In this document: piece after piece, positions 30,315 to 39,728 of the stretch
Layout: each line of letters begins with the position of its first letter
Numbering within the stretch: position 1 is the first letter of the stretch
Source of the DNA: Debaryomyces hansenii CBS767
Lineage: Eukaryota; Ascomycota; Pichiomycetes; Serinales; Debaryomycetaceae
Length of the DNA: 64,000 nucleotides
Direction: 5' to 3'
Assembly: GCF_000006445.2 (NCBI RefSeq)
Contig: NC_006048.2
Location: 868,001 to 932,000, forward strand
Notes under the pieces: model-generated
The model's database searches: none
What the model saw: the letters and a program-made list of their open reading frames with translations, nothing else
What the model was told of the DNA's origin: nothing
Translations under genes and position numbers: made by a program

Positions 30315-32024
30315 TTAGCATGTACCACGGTAAGATTTGGCATGCTTACGGTGTTGTTCATTGTTATCTTTCAAAATCTGTTGTTTAATTTCCTTAAGAT
30401 CTTCACCCCCATTAGAAGCGATTGACAATAACATGCTGTAAATCATCTCGTTCTTCTCTGAAGATTGTTCTTTGGTAGAAAGATTCGTAATAGTATCAGT
30501 AGCATTAATTAATAATTCGATAGTCGAAACAATTTCGTTCATCAACTTGTCTAGCAAGTTTAATCCCAACGTATCACGAACAACAACTCTCAATATCTCG
30601 ATATCTTGTTCATCTGGACTTAATTTATAATTTGGAATAATGTACCCCTTATTTCTTAACAACAAAGAAAGAATCGATTGGGGAATGTCCGGATACTTTT
30701 CTCGGATTTCCTTCGAGAATCTAAAGGCAACAACAGGTAAGCCAGGTTCATATTCCTCATTTACTACTGCCTTTTTGGAATGTTTGGAACTATCATTGTG
30801 TTCCCTTGTGAAGATCTTTGCTTGTCTTTCTTTATCAATTCCCTTATGAATAACTGAAAGACATTCGAAGTAACCTGATTCTTCCAAGAAATTGGATAAT
30901 AATCTTGCATTCTGAATACATGAATTGAAAATTTTGGTGTATCCCTCTCTACCTAAAGTCAAGAAATTATAATATTGAAATAATACAGGGAACCCAGGTC
31001 TTGAGAAGTTGAAAGTAAATGTCTCTTCAACTCCACCTAAGTAATCTAATTTAAATCTGACATCATCAGGCAAGTACTTGTTGTCCTTCCAAATAATCCA
31101 TCCTAAACCAGCCGAAGTTAAGCCAAATTTATGTCCCGATGTGTTGATGGAAATGACCCTATCGATCGAAAAATCCCATTTCAAATGAGGATAAACAAAA
31201 GGAGCAACAAAACCACCACTAGCACCATCAACATGAATCTTGACATCAATTCCTCTTTCTTTTTCAACTTCATCTAAAAGCTTGGAAATTTCTTCAACAG
31301 GCTCAAATGCACCAGTAAATGTTGAACCTAAAATTACAAAAATACCTATAGTATTCTCATCAATATTTTCCTTAATTTTGGTTGTGTCAATTAAGTGACC
31401 CGATTTTTCATTGATATGGATTATTCTATTTTCGACATCAAAGTAGCGGGCAAATTTCTCTAATGCAACTTGTGCACACGAAGCCATAAGAATATTTGGT
31501 TCTGCAATAGACTTACCATTTGCCTTTTGCCTAGCTTGCCAAGATTTCTTCATTGCCAACCCAGCCATCATAATGGCTTCAGACGAACCTGTAGTAGCAC
31601 TACCAATGGAATTGATTACCTTCTTACCTGATTCCTTGTCAGTTGTACTTGGGGCATTCCACAAGTTACTCAAAATCGTAACACATCTACCTTGAATGTC
31701 GATCAATGACGGATATTCATCATTATCCGCCAAGTTCTTCGTAATATTCTCAGAAGCCAATCTCAATGGAATGTCATCAATATTCGTATTCACGAACGAA
31801 GCTAAATTCAATGTAGGAATCCCGTCCAAAGACAATTCCTCACTGATGTATTTATACACTAATTCGCTATTGGAACTTTTTTCAGGAATTTCATATTTTG
31901 GTACTGTAGCATTTGCGCTATATTTAAATATATACTCCTCGTGGTTATCTAAGACTGTCTTTTTGGTCTGTTTTAATAACTTGGATTCCAAATCTTCAGC
32001 GTTTATGTGTTTCGATAATGTCAT
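30315..32024 (-). CDS. GAD1: Glutamate decarboxylase (PLP-dependent)
   Basis: With the ATG at 32022-32024 the protein has 569 residues. It converts glutamate to GABA and CO2, the first step of the GABA shunt, and protects against oxidative stress in yeasts. The group II decarboxylase fold is shown by SIGSATTGSSEAIMMAGLAM (substrate/PLP region, about 139-158). HVDGASGG (264-271) carries the Asp that contacts the PLP ring nitrogen, and INTSGHKFG holds the Schiff-base Lys at about residue 299. The N-terminal and C-terminal extensions are of normal length. The frame is open two codons further upstream to a TTG, which I did not use. Confidence 0.96.
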   Translation of the reverse strand: MTLSKHINAEDLESKLLKQTKKTVLDNHEEYIFKYSANATVPKYEIPEKSSNSELVYKYISEELSLDGIPTLNLASFVNTNIDDIPLRLASENITKNLADNDEYPSLIDIQGRCVTILSNLWNAPSTTDKESGKKVINSIGSATTGSSEAIMMAGLAMKKSWQARQKANGKSIAEPNILMASCAQVALEKFARYFDVENRIIHINEKSGHLIDTTKIKENIDENTIGIFVILGSTFTGAFEPVEEISKLLDEVEKERGIDVKIHVDGASGGFVAPFVYPHLKWDFSIDRVISINTSGHKFGLTSAGLGWIIWKDNKYLPDDVRFKLDYLGGVEETFTFNFSRPGFPVLFQYYNFLTLGREGYTKIFNSCIQNARLLSNFLEESGYFECLSVIHKGIDKERQAKIFTREHNDSSKHSKKAVVNEEYEPGLPVVAFRFSKEIREKYPDIPQSILSLLLRNKGYIIPNYKLSPDEQDIEILRVVVRDTLGLNLLDKLMNEIVSTIELLINATDTITNLSTKEQSSEKNEMIYSMLLSIASNGGEDLKEIKQQILKDNNEQHRKHAKSYRGTC

Positions 32025-32701
32025 TGTCAATTGAGTTGATATTCAATGATTCGAAAGATTAATATTTAACCTGGCAGATTCAGGAGTATTTATAGTTTAC
32101 CTTGGCCACAATAATTTCCGGTAAGGTTGCTTTCGCCTAAAAAGGGCGTCCCTCGAATTCCGTAGTATTGTTTCGTTAAAGCCCCCTCTACTCCAACGAT
32201 GCCGATATTTAATATTATAGCTCGTAATCCATTCGACACATGACATCGTACATGTTGACGTATCCAAGGCTTCAATAAACTAGTGTAATCGTGCAGGAGT
32301 TGTCGTTGGCATTCCAGCTGCTCCGAAATATTCACGCGGGATGTTCTGCAGGTTATCGCAGCTATTATGAAATCGTTTGCACACCACATCCTTAGTGCGA
32401 CTTCATTACACTACATTTTGATGGTTTGTCGCTAAGTCAAAATATTATATAATTTCCCCTTGTCTAGCGTTAGAATTGAGCATAATAAAGTTGTTATGCC
32501 TTCATTCATCCTGTTAAATATGACTTTCCTTAAATCTTGATAAGGGCATAACCAAAACTTTTTTCGTAACGAGCGGTCATTTGATGGACCCTGTAAAAGT
32601 CCAATTATTCCCCAAATAAGCACTTTATTTAATTTTCTATACAATGAACCAGTCCTACAAGAGAAAATGGAGAGAATTATTGTCCAGTGTTATTAACTAG
32701 G
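32025..32701. other. Intergenic region upstream of GAD1
   Basis: About 680 bases holding the GAD1 promoter. A G+C-richer block at 32095-32400 contains minus-strand open frames, including one at 32090-32389 that begins with a non-ATG codon or has no family resemblance. A short ORF (32644-32700) just before the pseudogene may be part of the same relic in another frame. Confidence 0.4.
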
Positions 32702-33757
32702 ATGAGCAATGACACTTTTGCTAATCATATTAAGAGACTTTTTTTGGAAGGGGGTGAGGATATTGAAAGATTCGACAAGAGTCTGAATCATAATGTCAGT
32801 CATACAGAAATAATATTTAAATTTTTTAATTTTAAATAAAAAGTCTTAGATCAATAAGATTCTTCGAAAGTTTAAGGGAATTTTGACGATCATCAAAATG
32901 AATGGAAAGAATTATTTATATTCTTATGTGCTATGCCGTTTATGCCGTTTACCGAGTATGAATCTTCAAGGATCCGATGGAAATTTACTAAACCCTGATA
33001 ATCTTCATAGTACTAGTGCAAATTAGGTAACATACGAATGTCTAATTGGTCCTTTTTCAGATATCGAATTTGAATCATTCAAAAAGAAAATTCCGGAAGC
33101 CAGACTTGCAGCTAATTTGCAGACTATTTTGAAAACAGATATATTCTCGAGGTCTTTTAAGAAAATCAGAGAGACAATGTTGTAACGAAATTGCTTGGAG
33201 TTTGCTTTAAAGAAGACTATAAAATTGAATATTTGGCGTATTTGGATGTAATCGCTTAGAAAAAGAGATATCATTCAGGTACTATTGTATTAATGCATTC
33301 GAAGCATCCAAACAAAGCTCAGTCTCTTTCTGTTATTGAAATTGCACTCACAAGCGTTAACGAGATTAATGTTGGATGTGGATTCACGTTCAAACTTTTC
33401 AAAGTCAATAAGAAAGGTGTAGAGGCTTTGTTTAAGAAACCTATCAATGGCCACGACCAATTAATTGTAAAGGTATTCGATCCTGTCAAAGCGAAAAGGG
33501 ATCATAAGAATTATAGGGCTGAACGAACAGATATGTTCAACACATGTCGCAAAGCGTATCTATGCGAGAAGCTGGCATACGAAATTTTATCAAGTAGCGG
33601 GTTGCTCAATAATGTTTAAGTTGAATGCGTATTTGGTAAATTCAATATAGAAAATTATGTAAAGTGTTTAATCAGGGAATTCCTAAGAAATATGAAGAGT
33701 CTAATGAATAAACAGATCAAGGCCACGTTGAGATTATGGAATTCCCAAGGAGAATAA
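32702..33757 (+). pseudogene. Multiply broken gene relic, possible kinase-like family
   Basis: Several protein-like blocks follow one another on the plus strand in different frames, separated by stops. They are 32702-32839 (MSNDTFANHIKRLFLEGGED start), 32879-32998 (ELFIFLCAMPFMPF), 33027-33185 (TYECLIGPFSDIEFESFKKK) and 33260-33619 (SGTIVLMHSKHPNKAQSLSV). After a single in-frame TAA the last frame continues to 33757 (VECVFGKFNIENYVKCLIRE). The segment DQLIVKVFDP followed by an acidic/hydrophobic helix (EKLAYEIL) resembles the beta-3 Lys and helix C of a protein-kinase-like fold. This is tentative. At least three frame changes and several stops make it a pseudogene. Confidence 0.65.
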
Positions 33758-34447
33758 GAGAGGTAGATAAGAGTCGCAATTATTTTGTTCGCTGCACTTT
33801 ACCTCGTATACCATAGTTTAGGTGCACAAAGTATGCTATACTTTCCAGCCAGGTATAGCTGTTCAACCACACACTAAATGTGCAGATATGTCATCCTACC
33901 TTAGGCAGTACCGTAGCATGAGTACAGTGTATAATAGAATATACGGAGACTTATGTCTCGCATGCACATAATAGAACGCATAGGGCATACAGAACTAAAC
34001 AAAATGCACAACAATTATAAACTACAGGAATAATTCAAGACATTAGTGAATTCAATCAATCATCGTCATAAAGAGCTAAATTTTGACTTTGATATACTGT
34101 TTGAGAAGAAGGTTACAGTTGTAATCAAGTCCTTTCAATCTTTAACGTCCATAAAATACCAGCTTGGCTTATAGGTATCTTGGGATTAGATTATTACGCC
34201 TGATACATACAGAGCAATACACGAGTAAGTATACATAATATGAGATTACGTACAGTAGATATTCAATATTTAGCGATATCATTATCCGTATATAAAGTAA
34301 TAAAATTACTCATGCCTTAAATACGAGGAAAAATAAATATTTTAACGAGTACCAACATTCATCCAGCCAAAATCTTAACGGCAGAATTGCACGGCATCGA
34401 ATGATAAATATTAACAATCATTCATATCCTCTAACAGTGTAATTAGC
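33758..34447. other. Intergenic region downstream of the pseudogene and EGD1
   Basis: About 690 bases of A+T-rich DNA between the relic and the 3' end of EGD1. A further open stretch in another frame (near 33700-33820) may be residual pseudogene sequence. Nothing else recognised. Confidence 0.4.
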
Positions 34448-34912
34448 TTATTCGACGTCGTCGAATTTTTGACCTTCAATTAAGTCCGGGATGTCTTCTT
34501 CAGCACCTTCGGCACCGCCAGCATTCAATTCTGGGTTCTTACCAGCTTGAATTTGTTCAGCCAACTTTCTCAAGATTTCCAAGTTTTCAGCACCCAATTG
34601 AGGTAAGATTTGTGGGATCAATTGAGTAACATCCTTTTCTTGTGGGTAACCAGTCAAAGCAAAGGTGTTGTGTTGAGCAGCACCTTGGACACCGACTCTA
34701 TTGAAGTGCAAAACCTTACCGTCTTCTTTGAAGAAGTTAGCTTCTTCAATACCTTCAATCTTTTGTGCCTTCAACTTTCCTAAAGCTTCGATCAATTTGG
34801 TGTCATCTTGTTCAGTCTTGACATTCTTCTTAGCCTTAACTCTTGAACCACCAACCTTCTTGGCAACAGAGGCCTTTTGTAACTTAGCTAACTTTTCTGG
34901 ATCAACTGGCAT
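34448..34912 (-). CDS. EGD1: Nascent polypeptide-associated complex beta subunit
   Basis: With the ATG at 34910-34912 the protein has 154 residues and starts MPVDPEKLAKLQ, exactly like Egd1/BTF3. The basic ribosome-binding motif (GGSRVKAKKNVK) is followed by the NAC domain (about 36-100; ANFFKEDGKVLHFNRVGVQG and ALTGYPQEKDVTQLIPQIL). An acidic tail ends in PDLIEGQKFDDVE. Together with the alpha subunit it binds emerging chains at the ribosome exit tunnel. The frame extends 14 codons upstream to a TTG, but homology supports the ATG. Codon use is strongly biased towards TTG, AAG and GGT, typical of an abundant protein. Confidence 0.97.
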   Translation of the reverse strand: MPVDPEKLAKLQKASVAKKVGGSRVKAKKNVKTEQDDTKLIEALGKLKAQKIEGIEEANFFKEDGKVLHFNRVGVQGAAQHNTFALTGYPQEKDVTQLIPQILPQLGAENLEILRKLAEQIQAGKNPELNAGGAEGAEEDIPDLIEGQKFDDVE

Positions 34913-34979
34913 ATTTAATTCGTTTACTATAGCTTTGGATGTAAAATACTTCAAACTATTAGGAGGGCCTTGTGAAAAA

Positions 34980-35011
34980 TCGTCGACGACTTCTCGTCGA
35001 GAGTCGAGTCG
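34980..35011. promoter_or_regulatory. TCGA-rich palindromic cluster upstream of EGD1
   Basis: A perfect 10-base palindrome TCGTCGACGA (34980-34989) is followed closely by TCTCGTCGAGA and GTCGAGTCG. In this A+T-rich genome such clustered TCGA elements are conspicuous. They sit about 70-100 bases upstream of the EGD1 start, so they are either promoter elements or structure in the 5' leader. The binding factor is unknown. Confidence 0.35.
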
Positions 35012-35169
35012 GTAGGTTCACGACCTTTTGCTTTGTGTCCCGTTCACTTTTTGGAAGTGGCTGCTGTCACATGATATGGTCCATACTGCTTGATACTATA
35101 CCATCTTATCCTGCTATTGAAACTATATACCATAGGTAAGTATATGAGTTCACAATATAGAATAGTAGA

Positions 35170-36648
35170 ATGTACATTATTCACCGAGGAATCAAGAAAG
35201 TGAATGAATTTCTACCTGTTACAAATCACTGGCTAATTTTGTTCGCTTCGATCCCAGTGGCCTTATCAACGGGAACAATCTTCGTTTATTCGGTTTACAG
35301 TACAGAATTAGCGCAACGATGCCAGTTAGATGCTTCGCAGACAGGAAGTTTGAACATAAGTGCTACGATTGGAACGGCATTTGGGGGGTTATTAGGAGGG
35401 CTAATCACAGATACTTATGGAACACAGTTGCCTATACTTGTTAGTTGTGTCAGTATTTCGCTCGGGTATAAATGGTTGTATGATTCGTACAGACTGGGAC
35501 CAAATAGTAATATGGTTTTGTTGCTTTTTTCCATGTTTTTGGTGGGGGTTGGGTCTGTATCTGGATATTTCAGTGCAATTAAGGCGGTGACGTTAAATTT
35601 TCCTAATTACAAAAGTTCTGCTCAGAGCGTAACCATTGCATCCTTTGCGATTTCGAGTTTGTTGTTTCTGTTCATCTCTTCTAGGGTTTTAAAAGGGGAT
35701 ATAGGGGCCTTTTTGTATTTCATGCATGTTGCGTGTGGCTTGCTAATCATGTTAGGATTTCTATTCATTAGAGTGGATGGGCATTTTGACGATAAAAAAC
35801 AGTACCATGAAGGCCAGGTAGAATGTGATGAAATGACTGGGTTGCTAATCTCGAACCAATCAGAATGTGAAGATAATTCCGATTATTTGGAGGACAATAA
35901 AGATTTAAAATCTATGTCGTTGAAGAAGTCATTAGTGCATCCCATATTTTGGTATCACTATTTTATACTCTCGCTCATTCAAGGCTTCGGTCAAATGTAT
36001 ATCTATTCTATTGGATTCATTTTAAAGGCTATACATTATTATTACGATAATGAAGTATCACAAAAATCTGGCACTTCTTCATTACAATCACACCAAGCCT
36101 TACATGTTTCCTTGATTGCAATAAGCTCCTTCATTGGCAGATTATCATCGGGACCTCAATCCGACTTTTTAGTTAGAAAACTTCATTGTCAAAGGCATTG
36201 GATTTTGATCCTAGGATTATCCTTGATGTTTGCTGGCCATTCCATAAACTGTATTGACTTGACTTACCTTTGTTCTGATTTACGTCGGGCTAACAAAATA
36301 CTACTGTTGGCCTCTTGTATTATTGGATATGCTTACGGGTTTAGCTTCACTTGCTATCCTGCGATAATTTCGGATTTATTTAATATGCGTAACTATAGTT
36401 TCCTTTGGGGCACTATGTATACGAGTACTACATTTGGTCTAGCTTTAATGACGACTATATTTGGTTACTATTACGATTTAAATAGTACCGAATGGGATCA
36501 TCATGTTGAAAAATATGTTTGCGACAAAGGATCAGGCTGCTATAAATCAACTTTTCAGATAACATCAGGGTTATGTGTATTCACAGCTATATTGGTTTTG
36601 GGTTATATTTATACAAAGAGGTCTAATAAGCCACCTATTACACTATAA
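35170..36648 (+). CDS. Major facilitator superfamily transporter, nodulin-like/MCH1-like
   Basis: A 492-residue protein with about 12 hydrophobic spans arranged as 6+6 around a hydrophilic central loop (about residues 210-258, acidic). The loop between spans 2 and 3 reads GGLITDTYGT, a variant of the MFS motif A. The start resembles the nodulin-like/monocarboxylate-transporter-like branch (for example yeast Mch1 and YMR155W). The substrate cannot be assigned. The C-terminal extracellular-looking loop contains three Cys residues (KYVCDKGSGCYKS, plus Cys in the last span), perhaps a disulfide. It lies in tandem with PRP28. Confidence 0.75.
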   Translation: MYIIHRGIKKVNEFLPVTNHWLILFASIPVALSTGTIFVYSVYSTELAQRCQLDASQTGSLNISATIGTAFGGLLGGLITDTYGTQLPILVSCVSISLGYKWLYDSYRLGPNSNMVLLLFSMFLVGVGSVSGYFSAIKAVTLNFPNYKSSAQSVTIASFAISSLLFLFISSRVLKGDIGAFLYFMHVACGLLIMLGFLFIRVDGHFDDKKQYHEGQVECDEMTGLLISNQSECEDNSDYLEDNKDLKSMSLKKSLVHPIFWYHYFILSLIQGFGQMYIYSIGFILKAIHYYYDNEVSQKSGTSSLQSHQALHVSLIAISSFIGRLSSGPQSDFLVRKLHCQRHWILILGLSLMFAGHSINCIDLTYLCSDLRRANKILLLASCIIGYAYGFSFTCYPAIISDLFNMRNYSFLWGTMYTSTTFGLALMTTIFGYYYDLNSTEWDHHVEKYVCDKGSGCYKSTFQITSGLCVFTAILVLGYIYTKRSNKPPITL

Positions 36649-36706
36649 TTAGAATGTATAGATTATAGAGAGAATTTATCTGATTTTATTTTGCATCTTT
36701 AAGTAT

Positions 36707-36712
36707 CACGTG
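36707..36712. promoter_or_regulatory. CACGTG E-box upstream of PRP28
   Basis: The motif lies 64 bases upstream of the PRP28 ATG in the short spacer after the MFS gene. CWC2, PRP28's convergent splicing-gene neighbour, has the same motif 21 bases before its own start. A Cbf1-type factor is a reasonable candidate. Confidence 0.4.
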
Positions 36713-36775
36713 AATTGAATTGTAAAATAAGAGAATATTCATCTCTAGAAGGAGCCCTTCTATTTAGAGATAATT

Positions 36776-38518
36776 ATGAGTAAGAGACCAATATCTGTGG
36801 AGGAGCTCATTGGTAAGTCACAATCGGCGGAAGTGATATCAAAGCCAAAATTTTTGTCTAAGCTGGAGAGGCAAAAATTAAGTCTACAGAGAAACCAAGA
36901 GATACAAGATAAAAAGCGTCAACAATCAACCGTTAATAATGGGGCTAAAAAGAGATATAATAATTCCATAGAGGATAATCCTGAACCGAAAAAGATAAAT
37001 AAAAAGTTAAAAAAAGGTAGGAACTTCAACTTTGACTGGGATGAAGAGGAGGATACATCTAATAATTATCAACCACTAGTTCGATACGATAATAGAACTA
37101 ACCCACCTGATCTTGGACTTTCTGACATGCATTGGTCCGAAAAGCAAATAGATGATATGACAACTCGGGATTGGAGAATATTTAAAGAAGACTATAATAT
37201 AACCTCTAAAGGGGGTGATATTGAAAACCCATTGAGGTGTTGGGCTGAATCCAAATTGCCTGCAAAATTGTTAAACATTCTAATTAAAAACTTGGGTTAC
37301 GATAGCCCTACTCCAATACAAAGGGCATCTATACCGTTAGCATTAAATGGAAGAGATATTGTCGGTATAGCGGAAACTGGTTCTGGTAAAACGTTAGCAT
37401 TTTTGTTACCATTATTTTCGTATATTCTATCTGTTGATTCTAACTACTTATTATATGAACATCAACAAGAATCGAATTTTAATAAACCTCTAGGATTAAT
37501 TTTGGCTCCAACCAGAGAACTAGCGCTACAAATCACGAAAGAAGCAAAACTATTTGGAGATAAACTTAATTTGAATGTTGTCACCATAATTGGGGGTCAT
37601 CAATATGAGGAAACGGTACATAGTGTTCGTAATGGTGTTCATATAGTAGTTGCCACACCTGGTAGACTAATTGATTCATTAGAACGTGGAATTATTAACT
37701 TAAGTAATTGTTACTTCTTTACCATGGATGAGGCTGATAAAATGATCGATATGGGATTTGAAAAGTCTTTACAATCTATATTGAATTACTTACCAGCGAG
37801 TGAAAAACTTGAAACTACTATCGATGGAAAGATCTTCAATATTAAGAAAAGGATAACACTAATGTTTACGGCTACCATTTCTCCCCCAATTGAAAAAATT
37901 ACCAAAAACTATCTAATGAAACCAGGATATTTGTTCATCGGAAATGTGGGTGAAGCTGTTGATAATATTAACCAGCAATTCGAATATTTTGGCGCTCGTC
38001 AATCATCTGATGAAATTTTAGACCCTAAGAAATTGGATAAATTATTTAGTATATTGAGATTTCACAAGGATGAGAATAGAAACTATTCTATAATCATATT
38101 TGCGAATTTCAAGAAAGCCTGTGAAGAATTAGCGTATGAACTAAGTAGGAAGGGGTTTTCTGACAACACAGTGATTCATGGATCCAAGTCTCAAGAGGCC
38201 CGTGAACGTGCGATTGATAGCTTTCGTGAAGGTAAAGATAAAATATTGATTGCAACGGATGTTGCTGCAAGAGGTATTGATATACCTAATGTCTCATTAG
38301 TAGTCAATTATCAAATGACTAAAAAATTTGATGAGTATATTCATAGAATTGGTAGAACAGGACGTGCAGGTAATAAGGGCACAAGTTGTACATTTATTGA
38401 TGATGGAGATTCTGAGGTATTTCTAGATTTAAAAAAATTTTTAAATAAAGGCAAGAAAAAATGTCCTGAATGGTTATTAAAACATTCTTCTACACAATCA
38501 CAAATATTGCGAGATTAA
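36776..38518 (+). CDS. PRP28: DEAD-box ATPase Prp28, U1-to-U6 switch at the 5' splice site
   Basis: A 580-residue DEAD-box protein. The N-terminal region contains the Prp28-specific block MHWSEKQIDDMTTRDWRIFK and ITSKGGDIENPLRCW (about 121-160). These precede the Q motif (SPTPIQRASIPLA), motif I AETGSGKT, Ia APTRELALQ, II DEAD (MDEADKMIDMGF), III TAT, V RGID and VI HRIGRTGRAG. Prp28 displaces U1 from the 5' splice site so that U6 can pair. Motif III is TAT rather than SAT, as in budding yeast Prp28. The 3' end is 24 bases from the convergent CWC2 stop. Confidence 0.95.
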   Translation: MSKRPISVEELIGKSQSAEVISKPKFLSKLERQKLSLQRNQEIQDKKRQQSTVNNGAKKRYNNSIEDNPEPKKINKKLKKGRNFNFDWDEEEDTSNNYQPLVRYDNRTNPPDLGLSDMHWSEKQIDDMTTRDWRIFKEDYNITSKGGDIENPLRCWAESKLPAKLLNILIKNLGYDSPTPIQRASIPLALNGRDIVGIAETGSGKTLAFLLPLFSYILSVDSNYLLYEHQQESNFNKPLGLILAPTRELALQITKEAKLFGDKLNLNVVTIIGGHQYEETVHSVRNGVHIVVATPGRLIDSLERGIINLSNCYFFTMDEADKMIDMGFEKSLQSILNYLPASEKLETTIDGKIFNIKKRITLMFTATISPPIEKITKNYLMKPGYLFIGNVGEAVDNINQQFEYFGARQSSDEILDPKKLDKLFSILRFHKDENRNYSIIIFANFKKACEELAYELSRKGFSDNTVIHGSKSQEARERAIDSFREGKDKILIATDVAARGIDIPNVSLVVNYQMTKKFDEYIHRIGRTGRAGNKGTSCTFIDDGDSEVFLDLKKFLNKGKKKCPEWLLKHSSTQSQILRD

Positions 38519-38542
38519 ATATTGTACATTATATAAAATAAT

Positions 38543-39562
38543 TTATTCTTCATCACTACTTGAATATCCTAACATTGTAGGTAAATTCTCTTTAGGTTGA
38601 GGTTTATCTATTTTTCGTTTCTTGGATTGAAATTGTTTAAGTGCATTTAATGAAGAATTGTTGAACAAGCCTGATGACGTCTCCAGAGATGGTAATGCCT
38701 TTATTTCCGAAGACGATTCAGTTTCTTCAATTTCATCAGGGACCTCTACTGTAACTTTTTTTGTCTTTCTTTCAGTTTGTGAAACCAGGTCTAATAAATT
38801 TTTTACTGTATTAACGGTTACCTCTTCTAACCTTCTCTTCTCTTGTCTCTGTGCTTCAGGATTTGGATCTTCATTCGCCCACCTTATATTGAGGACTTCA
38901 TTCCCATCTAGGGATTGATTCTGCATGGCTTCTTTAGCAAACTGTGCTTCATTCTCGGTACGAAATGTAACAAATGCACAGGCTTTACTATGAAGCACCC
39001 GAATTTTATCAATCGATCCAAATTCCTGAAAATGCTTGGTTAGCGTATTCTCCATTTTATCATCCATGTGAAGTCCTCCTATATATAAGGTTCTATTCAG
39101 TTTACTGAACGACCCTACTCCATTCATATCATCTTTATAATCGCTGGTTTTGTCTCTTCCAAAACAATCTTGCGTAGGAATGAAATAATCTGTGTCGCTT
39201 GGTAATCTATGGTAATATGAGCATTTTTTGCCCAAATAACAACATCCTCGAGCAAAAAATAGACATAAAGGAGCATTAGACGGAGCTTTCGTATAACCTG
39301 AATCTTTTTTGATATTTACTCTGAACTTCAGCTTCGTGTAATTCTTGGTTGAACTATCTCCTCCTGACCACTTCAAGAACCATATATTGAATACATTTCC
39401 AGTTTGTGGTGGTCTATCATCGTCAGGTATAGATTCAGGGTCAACTTGGAGTCTGGCGGGTTTGCCTTTCTTTGATTTTGAGACTATAGTGGTGTCTGGA
39501 GGCATATTCCGTGTATTATCTATATGACAATCGTATTCACCTAATGGCTCTCTATAGCTCAT
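38543..39562 (-). CDS. CWC2: Spliceosome (NineTeen-complex related) protein Cwc2
   Basis: A 339-residue protein, the same length as budding yeast Cwc2. The N-terminal Torus region (RPPQTGNVFNIWFLKWSGGD) is followed by a CCCH zinc finger (C-X7-C-X5-C-X3-H in CLFFARGCCYLGKKCSYYH). The RRM has RNP2 LYIGGL and RNP1 KACAFVTF. Cwc2 contacts U6 snRNA and helps form the catalytic core. The C-terminus is acidic and Ser/Lys-rich. The gene is convergent with PRP28. Confidence 0.96.
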   Translation of the reverse strand: MSYREPLGEYDCHIDNTRNMPPDTTIVSKSKKGKPARLQVDPESIPDDDRPPQTGNVFNIWFLKWSGGDSSTKNYTKLKFRVNIKKDSGYTKAPSNAPLCLFFARGCCYLGKKCSYYHRLPSDTDYFIPTQDCFGRDKTSDYKDDMNGVGSFSKLNRTLYIGGLHMDDKMENTLTKHFQEFGSIDKIRVLHSKACAFVTFRTENEAQFAKEAMQNQSLDGNEVLNIRWANEDPNPEAQRQEKRRLEEVTVNTVKNLLDLVSQTERKTKKVTVEVPDEIEETESSSEIKALPSLETSSGLFNNSSLNALKQFQSKKRKIDKPQPKENLPTMLGYSSSDEE

Positions 39563-39582
39563 CCATGTACTACAAAACTTTC

Positions 39583-39588
39583 CACGTG
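39583..39588. promoter_or_regulatory. CACGTG E-box upstream of CWC2
   Basis: The motif lies 21 bases upstream of the CWC2 ATG, so it may be within the transcription start zone. It is the same six-base core seen upstream of PRP28 and ETR1. Confidence 0.35.
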
Positions 39589-39728
39589 ATCGAACTGTTA
39601 TACTTTGCTGCGAAATATAAAAGAATTATAATATTTATTAGTTCGTAAAATACATATAAAATAGCAGTTTAACTTTTAAAGTCATAGAAAATCATTAAAT
39701 TAATCAGATATCAGAAGTCAAAAGTACC

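Noticed and set aside
32090..32644. Minus-strand open frames upstream of GAD1
   Set aside because: They lie in the GAD1 promoter, overlap no homology I recognise and have unlikely composition.
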